Shown here piece after piece: positions 24,057-28,974 of a DNA stretch of 28,974 bases. Each line of letters starts with the position of its first letter. The stretch's first letter is position 1. Origin of the DNA: JBLHGU01 sp047615875 (lineage in GTDB: Bacteria; Pseudomonadota; Gammaproteobacteria; Arenicellales; CAJQKF01); the NCBI GenBank assembly GCA_047615875.1, contig JBLHGU010000047.1, positions 1 through 28,974 of the forward strand, read 5' to 3'. The notes under the pieces are model-generated. The model ran no database searches, had not been told where the DNA came from, and saw nothing but the letters and a program-made list of their open reading frames with translations. Both the position numbers and the translations under genes were made by a program.

Positions 24057-24968
24057 ATGATGACTATTGCAACCCAACCGCTATTACCAGACTTCGGTGC
24101 AGAAATTTTGCATGTCGATCTGTCTGCCGACATCAGTGATTCAACCTTCGCGGAAATACTGGAAATCTACTATGACCGGTCAGTTGTTCTTTTTAGAAAT
24201 CAGTCATTGTCTCCTGAAGCTCAGGCTAAGCTTGCACATCGGTTTGGTCGACCAAAAATAGAGAATCGTAAGCAATATAATTTGCCCGAGCATCCAGAAG
24301 TTTCAACAATCGGCAATGCTATAGATAAGTACGGTAGACCAAAATCGTTCTTTGTAAAAGGTGGGTTTGGTTGGCACACTGACGGATCGGCAGCCTGCCA
24401 TGTTGATGCTGCAACCTTTTTGTATGCGGTTAAAGTGCCCGCAAAGGGCGGCGATACGTTATTGTGTAGCACGGCAAATGTTGTTGATAGACTGCCTGCT
24501 GAATTACTCCGACAGTTAGAACCCCTATCGATGCTATGTAGTTTTCATGCTCACAACGATCCGCTACATGAATCCGATCCAGAAGCCTTTATTCCGCTGT
24601 CTGAAGATGAGCGCAAAGCCTTACCGGCTGTATGGCACAAGATTGTTCAAACGCATCCTGTTACTGGACGAAAGGTGTTGTATATGAGTTTTGACCCACT
24701 CGATTGCAGGCCAGGTGATTTGGCGGACGCTAAACAATTAATGATTGAAGCACGGGATATTGCCACGGTTGATGATCAGGTCTATCGCCATTGCTGGAGA
24801 CCAGGCGATCTTCTAATTTGGGATAACCATGCGGCATTACACAGCGGCACGCCAACCCATATGTACGAAGAAGACTGCAGGTTGATGCATCGATCCTTTG
24901 TTTACACGGTTCCTACTGAGCGCGAAATACCAAATCTTGATGAAATAAATCGCATATTCATGCCATAA
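24057..24968 (+). CDS. TauD/TfdA-family Fe(II)/2-oxoglutarate-dependent dioxygenase (second)
   Basis: A 303-residue dioxygenase, closer in length to TauD and TfdA than the one at 1646. The Fe(II) ligands are His107 and Asp109 in GWHTDGSA and His262 in NHAALHSG; Arg275 and Arg279 in CRLMHRSF are the expected 2-oxoglutarate- and substrate-contacting arginines. LLIWDNHAALHSG is a classic family signature. ATG codons at 24057 and 24060 are both possible starts. TauD releases sulfite from taurine, TfdA cleaves 2,4-D ethers, and other members hydroxylate amino acids. Its place after an aldehyde dehydrogenase and a hydroxyacid dehydrogenase, 11 bases from the latter, makes it part of the LysR-linked catabolic unit. 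The identity between the two dioxygenases in the window looks low. Confidence 0.92.
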   Translation: MMTIATQPLLPDFGAEILHVDLSADISDSTFAEILEIYYDRSVVLFRNQSLSPEAQAKLAHRFGRPKIENRKQYNLPEHPEVSTIGNAIDKYGRPKSFFVKGGFGWHTDGSAACHVDAATFLYAVKVPAKGGDTLLCSTANVVDRLPAELLRQLEPLSMLCSFHAHNDPLHESDPEAFIPLSEDERKALPAVWHKIVQTHPVTGRKVLYMSFDPLDCRPGDLADAKQLMIEARDIATVDDQVYRHCWRPGDLLIWDNHAALHSGTPTHMYEEDCRLMHRSFVYTVPTEREIPNLDEINRIFMP

Positions 24969-24972
24969 AAAA

Positions 24973-24991
24973 AGCCCGCCAAAAGCGGGCT
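24973..24991 (-). terminator. Intrinsic terminator, strongest for the leftward binding-protein gene
   Basis: AGCCCGC (24973-24979), a five-base loop and GCGGGCT (24985-24991) form a GC-rich 7-bp stem. On the minus strand the stem is followed by a run of seven T, which is ideal for ending the amino-acid binding-protein gene at 25028. On the plus strand the tail (TCTAATT) is weaker, so it may act in both directions and also end the dioxygenase operon. Confidence 0.85.
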
Positions 24992-25027
24992 CTAATTACT
25001 TATAAAACTATATAGTCTAAAAAACTA

Positions 25028-25879
25028 TTAGTTTTTGAATGGATTGTTTTCAATTTCACCAAACCATCCATCAGTCTCAAACCAGTATGCGTTCCTTTCC
25101 TTTAACCAGCCATTTGATGTATGTAGCTGGATCCAGGTATTCAGGAAGGTTAAGAAATCGGGATCACCTTTACGTACTGCAAAACCACCAGGATAGAAGT
25201 TAAACTTTTCATCACCAAAAGGTTTGAATAAAGTATCGCTATTGGCCAGTGTATACAGTGAAGGTTTTGGTTCCGCACTAACTACACCATGAGCATTACC
25301 ATTCAGAACTTCCTGGAATGCCAGTGGGTCAGAATCGAAATAGGTGTATTCAGCATTAGGAAAATGCTTTTTCATCCATTCAACATTGGAGCTACCACGT
25401 CGAACCGCCAGCGTTACATTGGGTTTGTTAAAGTCATCAAACGATGTAAACCCATCAGCAAGTTTCTTGTTGGCAGATAGCGAAATGGTTGAAAACGCAT
25501 AGGGTACGGAAAAATTAACCGTCTGCGAACGCTTTGGTGTCGCTGACATACCACCGATAATTACATCGAATTTGCCAGCTATTAGTGCCGGGATAATTCC
25601 ATCCCAGGCAGTCGGAACGTGCTCAACTTCCCAACCATTATCTGCAGCAAGCTTCTTTGCCACTTCCACTTCGAAGCCGATAAAATCACCCTTGGAATTA
25701 CGCATGGCCCAGGGTACAAAGGTAGCAAAACCTACCCGGATTGTTTTTCGTTTCTTGATTTCCTCTAGTGCGCTGGCTCCAGCGAGGTTGCTAGTAGCAC
25801 TTTGTGCATACACTGGAACGCTAACAAGCGCAGACATTGCCAGGGCAATACCGGTAACAAGTAATTTTCGTCTTAACAT
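25028..25879 (-). CDS. Polar amino-acid ABC transporter substrate-binding protein
   Basis: A 283-residue periplasmic binding protein of the family 3 (GlnH/ArtJ/FliY) type. The frame is open from 25909, but GAGGAG five bases upstream of the ATG at 25879 and the signal peptide directly after it (MLRRKLLVTGIAL, cleavage after Ala25 in VPVYA) fix the start. Mature features are RVGFATFVPWAMRNSKGDFIGFEVEVAKKLA, ALIAGKFDVIIGGM-type hinge segments, and AVRRGSSNVEW with the ligand-carboxylate Arg. It should deliver an amino acid or similar small zwitterion to the permeases encoded at 26788 and 27603. It is unusual in being divergent from its ATPase and permease genes instead of leading them. An intrinsic terminator follows. 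Confidence 0.92.
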   Translation of the reverse strand: MLRRKLLVTGIALAMSALVSVPVYAQSATSNLAGASALEEIKKRKTIRVGFATFVPWAMRNSKGDFIGFEVEVAKKLAADNGWEVEHVPTAWDGIIPALIAGKFDVIIGGMSATPKRSQTVNFSVPYAFSTISLSANKKLADGFTSFDDFNKPNVTLAVRRGSSNVEWMKKHFPNAEYTYFDSDPLAFQEVLNGNAHGVVSAEPKPSLYTLANSDTLFKPFGDEKFNFYPGGFAVRKGDPDFLTFLNTWIQLHTSNGWLKERNAYWFETDGWFGEIENNPFKN

Positions 25880-25923
25880 GGCATCTCCTCTAAAATTGAT
25901 ATATAACATATACCTTAAATTAA

Positions 25924-25952
25924 TCGACTGAAGTCGAGCGTCACATTATAAA
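25924..25952 (+). promoter_or_regulatory. Promoter of the ATPase-permease operon overlapped by a palindrome
   Basis: TCGACT (25924-25929, four of six matches to -35) and TATAAA (25947-25952, five of six to -10) are spaced by 17 bases. The -35 box is the left arm of the perfect dyad TCGACT-GA-AGTCGA (25924-25937). The dyad lies in the 124-base gap between the divergent binding-protein and ATPase genes, so one bound regulator could control both. Confidence 0.45.
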
Positions 25953-26003
25953 GCGGTTTTCAAATACATCCACTAAAATCATCAAAAATGTACGAATGAG
26001 CAA

Positions 26004-26753
26004 ATGATAGAAACAGACAGTAGAGTCATACAGTTGGACAACGTTAGCAAATTCTTCGGCGACTTCCAGGCCCTTAAAGACGTCAGTTTTGATATTCATC
26101 ATGGCCAGAAAGTAGTGGTGTGCGGTCCTTCAGGCTCCGGAAAGTCGACCATGATTCGTTGTATTAACCGACTTGAAGAACATAACGCTGGAACCATTAC
26201 TGTTAATGGCATTGAGTTAACTGATGAAATGTCCAACATACTAGCGGTACGTCGCGAAGTTGGTATGGTTTTTCAACAGTTTAATTTATTTCCACATCTG
26301 ACCGTGTTGGATAATCTGACACTGGGCCCTATGCGTGCCAGAAATGAGAATCAGGAACAAGCCCAGGCTACCGCTATGGAGTATCTGGAACGTGTGAGAA
26401 TCCCGGATCAGGCAAATAAGTACCCATCACAGCTGTCCGGTGGACAGCAGCAGCGGGTGGCAATTGCTCGCAGCCTGTGTATGAAACCTAAAATTATGTT
26501 GTTCGATGAACCGACTTCCGCCCTTGATCCTGAAATGATCAAGGAGGTGCTTGATGTGATGATTGAATTGGCCAACGAAGGAATGACAATGATTGTGGTT
26601 ACTCACGAAATGGGATTTGCAAAAACCGTTGCAGATACCATGATCTTTATGGATCATGGAGAAATCGTTGAGGTGGCTCCGCCCGCTGAATTTTTCACAT
26701 CACCAAAAAGTGAGCGAACGCAGTTATTTTTAAGCCAAATACTGTCACATTAA
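26004..26753 (+). CDS. Amino-acid ABC transporter ATP-binding protein, GlnQ type
   Basis: A 249-residue ATPase of the polar amino-acid group (GlnQ/HisP/ArtP). Walker A is GPSGSGKST at 41-49, Q-loop MVFQQFNLFPHL from about 88, signature LSGGQ at 144-148, Walker B IMLFDE at 164-169, D-loop SALDP and switch His in VTHEMGFA. It should energise import by the two permeases encoded directly downstream and accept ligand from the binding protein encoded divergently at 25028. The length is normal and there is no C-terminal regulatory extension. The gap to the first permease is 34 bases. Confidence 0.94.
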   Translation: MIETDSRVIQLDNVSKFFGDFQALKDVSFDIHHGQKVVVCGPSGSGKSTMIRCINRLEEHNAGTITVNGIELTDEMSNILAVRREVGMVFQQFNLFPHLTVLDNLTLGPMRARNENQEQAQATAMEYLERVRIPDQANKYPSQLSGGQQQRVAIARSLCMKPKIMLFDEPTSALDPEMIKEVLDVMIELANEGMTMIVVTHEMGFAKTVADTMIFMDHGEIVEVAPPAEFFTSPKSERTQLFLSQILSH

Positions 26754-26787
26754 AAATTCCTATGAATCTTTCGGGTCAAGTATAGCT

Positions 26788-27600
26788 GTGGATAAAAACA
26801 CTCTAATTCGCTATTGGCGTATAAGTCAGAAGTCTCCTGTGGTCGCTACCATACAGTATTTCGCATTCATGGCATCTCTAGTCTGGGTTGTTGTGCATGG
26901 TGCAAATCAGATGGGTTATCAGTGGCAGTGGTACAACATACCCGAGTATTTTTACAAGGAGTTTGAAGGCGAGATCTATCCCGGCCGACTTATTAAAGGT
27001 CTTGGTGTGACTTTAAGCATGACATTCTGGTGTGTCGGGTTTACCTTGTTAACCGGTCTTATTACGGCATTATTACGTATGTCAGACAGTATTTCCGGAC
27101 GTTGGTTATCAACAATCTATCTGGAGTTGGTACGCAATACGCCATTGTTGGTCCAGTTGTATCTGTTCTATTTTGTTTTTTCCCCCATCCTTGGTATCGA
27201 TCGTTTCTGGACTGGTGTTATCTGTTTAACGTTTTACGAAGGATCATTTGTGGCAGAGATTATTCGTTCAGGCGTGCAATCTGTTGAACGGGGTCAGTGG
27301 GAGGCTGGAGACTCGATTGGACTCAGTCGAATGGATACCTATCGATACATTGTAATACCTCAGGCCGTACCGATTATGCTGCCGCCATTAACGGGGCAGA
27401 TAATTAATCTGATAAAACATTCTTCAATTGTAAGTGTTATAGCCGTAGCGGATCTAACTACGGAAGGCCGAAATATTATCGCCGATACATTTATGAGCTT
27501 TGAAATCTGGTTTACTGTAGCCGGTATCTATCTTGTCATAACTTTGTCTCTATCCATGTTTGTCACATGGCTTGAGAACCGTACCAGAGTAAGGACCTGA
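26788..27600 (+). CDS. Amino-acid ABC transporter permease (HisM/GlnP type), first
   Basis: A 270-residue inner-membrane permease with a GTG start. An N-terminal cytoplasmic stretch and a first membrane segment near 25-45 precede the transport domain. ELVRNTPLLVQLYLFYF is a hallmark of the polar amino-acid permeases, and the EAA loop is at about 171-195 (EAGDSIGLSRMDTYRYIVIP), contacting the ATPase. Around four to five further membrane segments follow. The gene is two bases upstream of the second permease gene, with which it probably forms a heterodimer. The upstream ATG at 26762 is in another frame, so the GTG is the likely start. Confidence 0.9.
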   Translation: MDKNTLIRYWRISQKSPVVATIQYFAFMASLVWVVVHGANQMGYQWQWYNIPEYFYKEFEGEIYPGRLIKGLGVTLSMTFWCVGFTLLTGLITALLRMSDSISGRWLSTIYLELVRNTPLLVQLYLFYFVFSPILGIDRFWTGVICLTFYEGSFVAEIIRSGVQSVERGQWEAGDSIGLSRMDTYRYIVIPQAVPIMLPPLTGQIINLIKHSSIVSVIAVADLTTEGRNIIADTFMSFEIWFTVAGIYLVITLSLSMFVTWLENRTRVRT

Positions 27601-27602
27601 AA

Positions 27603-28493
27603 ATGGCTGGAATTAAGAAAAAACAACGCCTTAACAAGATCGACTATGTTGTTATCAGCACCGTCCTGGCATTTTTAGTCTTTATTTTTCTGCGTGTTGA
27701 AAGTGTTCTGAATTATTCCTGGAAATGGGATCATGTTTTTCCGTTTGTCATGTACTTTGATGAAGACACCGGCGGTTGGGTAAGTAATCTGTTGTTGGAA
27801 GGCTTACTTATAACGTTACGACTGGCTGTATACGGAATTATCATCTCGGCTGTGATTGGTGTGATAATGGGGTTATGCCGTATTTCCAACAACCTGTTTC
27901 TGCGAATGGTTGCGCGTAGTTATGTTGAATTGGTTAGAAATACGCCGCCTCTGGTTTTTATATTTATTTTCTATTTCTTCCTGTCGACTCAGCTCATGCC
28001 ACTGCTGGGTATCGATGAATTAGCTCGATCGGATTCACCTTTTGTAAAAACAATGATTTGGGTGCTGTGTGGCGACCCCATTCTTTTTTCAAATTTTGTT
28101 TCCGGTCTAATTTGTTTGAGTATCTTTGAAGGTGCCTATATCACAGAAATAGTGCGTGCCGGCATTCAGTCTATTCCTCGTGGCCAGTGGGAAGCAGGCA
28201 AGGCCATTGGACTGTCGAAGATTGGTGTTATGCGCTATGTCATTCTCCCTCAGGCTGTTAGCAAAATAGCTCCTCCATTGGCCAATCAGTTTATTACCCT
28301 GATAAAAGATTCATCCATTGTCTCTTTGATTTCGATCCAGGAACTGACATTCATGGCAGTCGAAGTTGGCGTTTCTACGTCACGCATATTCGAGGTCTGG
28401 ATATTGGTAGCAGTCATGTATTTTGTCATTTGTTACTCATGCGTATTGTTTTTCAACTGGTTGGAACGTCGTGCGGCTCGCTCGAAACGCTAA
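27603..28493 (+). CDS. Amino-acid ABC transporter permease (HisQ/GlnP type), second
   Basis: A 296-residue inner-membrane permease of the same family as the preceding gene. It has a basic N-terminus (KKKQRLNK), a first membrane segment near 15-32, the family hallmark YVELVRNTPPLVFIFIFYFF, and an EAA loop at about 196-218 (EAGKAIGLSKIGVMRYVILP). A loop insert at about 130-160 (LLGIDELARSDSPFVKTMIW) makes it longer than its partner. The ATG follows two bases after the TGA of the first permease gene. The pair, with the ATPase and the divergent binding protein, makes a complete importer of the AapJQMP-like or GlnHPQ-like class; the ligand is not determined. Confidence 0.9.
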   Translation: MAGIKKKQRLNKIDYVVISTVLAFLVFIFLRVESVLNYSWKWDHVFPFVMYFDEDTGGWVSNLLLEGLLITLRLAVYGIIISAVIGVIMGLCRISNNLFLRMVARSYVELVRNTPPLVFIFIFYFFLSTQLMPLLGIDELARSDSPFVKTMIWVLCGDPILFSNFVSGLICLSIFEGAYITEIVRAGIQSIPRGQWEAGKAIGLSKIGVMRYVILPQAVSKIAPPLANQFITLIKDSSIVSLISIQELTFMAVEVGVSTSRIFEVWILVAVMYFVICYSCVLFFNWLERRAARSKR

Positions 28494-28547
28494 GCCTATT
28501 CTTTTATGGCAAGATTATAGAGTGGGTAACCTATTTGATTCGAGATT

Positions 28548-28974
28548 GTGATAGCAGGCAACCTGCGGGGCATTCTCTGGATGGTTTTGTCTACCGTCGG
28601 TTTCTCAATTTCCCATAGCATTATTCGTTATCTTTCTCCTGAGATACATAGCTTTCAATCAGTATTTTTCAGAGCGTTTTTTAGTTTATTCGTAATTGCC
28701 CCATGGTTAATTCGCTACGGTTTTTCATATCTTGCTACCAAGAGACTGCCGCTACATATTTTCCGTACTTGCTGTTCGGTGCTTTCTATGACGAGCTTTT
28801 ACTATGCATTGACTATAATTCCACTTGCTAAGGCCACGGCTATAGGATTTTTGGCGCCTATCCTGTGCAGTTTGCTGGTTATTGTATTTCTGAAAGAAAC
28901 TTCACGGCTTGCCCATTGGCTGGGTATGGGGTTGGGTTTGATAGGCACATTGGTAATTGTTCGTCCCGGCGTGA
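28548..28974 (+). CDS. EamA/DMT-family transporter, N-terminal part (cut by window edge)
   Basis: An open frame of 142 codons runs off the right edge. An in-frame TGA at 28536 limits the start. GTG at 28548 (VIAGNLRGILWMV) is preferred, because the ATG at 28581 would cut into the first membrane helix; the ribosome site is poor. The sequence has the EamA repeat: RGILWMVLSTVGFSISHS as helix 1, FFRAFFSLFVIAPWL as helix 2, then the strongly typical LAKATAIGFLAPIL and GLGLIGTLVIVRPG near the end of the first repeat. These ten-helix proteins export amino acids and other small metabolites. It lies 54 bases after the permease gene, with no terminator seen between. Confidence 0.8.
   Translation, partial: MIAGNLRGILWMVLSTVGFSISHSIIRYLSPEIHSFQSVFFRAFFSLFVIAPWLIRYGFSYLATKRLPLHIFRTCCSVLSMTSFYYALTIIPLAKATAIGFLAPILCSLLVIVFLKETSRLAHWLGMGLGLIGTLVIVRPGV

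Overview
The window is a gene-dense stretch (about 45% G+C by eye, short intergenic gaps, no rRNA, tRNA, IS or CRISPR seen) from a bacterium, most likely a marine-type gammaproteobacterium or a related proteobacterium. That placement is an inference from gene families (TauD/TfdA dioxygenases, Pot-type and Gln-type ABC importers, LysR, Rieske oxygenase) and moderate base composition; no phylogenetic marker is present. Nearly every gene belongs to small-molecule uptake or catabolism.

Left part (1-6359): a leftward pair (an M24/creatinase-like hydrolase, then an acyl-CoA ligase cut by the window edge) is divergent from a rightward operon of TauD-type dioxygenase, CaiC-like acyl-CoA ligase, an unrecognised 355-residue protein and a crotonase-fold enzyme. 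Hydroxylation, CoA activation and crotonase chemistry suggest stepwise breakdown of a carboxylic acid, perhaps a betaine- or carnitine-like one, but the substrate is not shown by the sequence.

Middle part (6378-14739): a PotD/A/BC-like importer (Tat-type binding protein, ATPase, and an unusual single-chain fused double permease) is followed by two short-chain dehydrogenases and a luciferase-like flavin monooxygenase. An amidase-signature hydrolase faces them. A strong hairpin separates the binding-protein gene from the ATPase gene, and a perfect 12-bp inverted repeat lies upstream of the binding protein.

Accessory strip (14938-16781): an ASCH-domain protein with a good sigma70-like promoter, a TSUP (TauE/SafE-like) exporter with a TTG start, and a leftward stand-alone EVE/SRA-like domain protein.

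Right-centre part (16917-24968): a translationally coupled operon of Rieske oxygenase, HisC-like aminotransferase and the two halves of a split ThDP decarboxylase of the sulfopyruvate/phosphonopyruvate type. It converges on a LysR regulator, which is divergent from aldehyde dehydrogenase, 2-hydroxyacid dehydrogenase and a second TauD-type dioxygenase. Together with the TSUP exporter these genes could form an uncharacterised catabolic route for an amino acid-like compound, possibly a sulfonate. This is the best candidate for an undescribed system here.

Right part (24973-28974): a polar amino-acid ABC importer whose binding-protein gene is divergent from the ATPase and two permease genes, with a palindrome over the shared promoter region and an intrinsic terminator behind the binding-protein gene. 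The window ends inside an EamA-type transporter gene.
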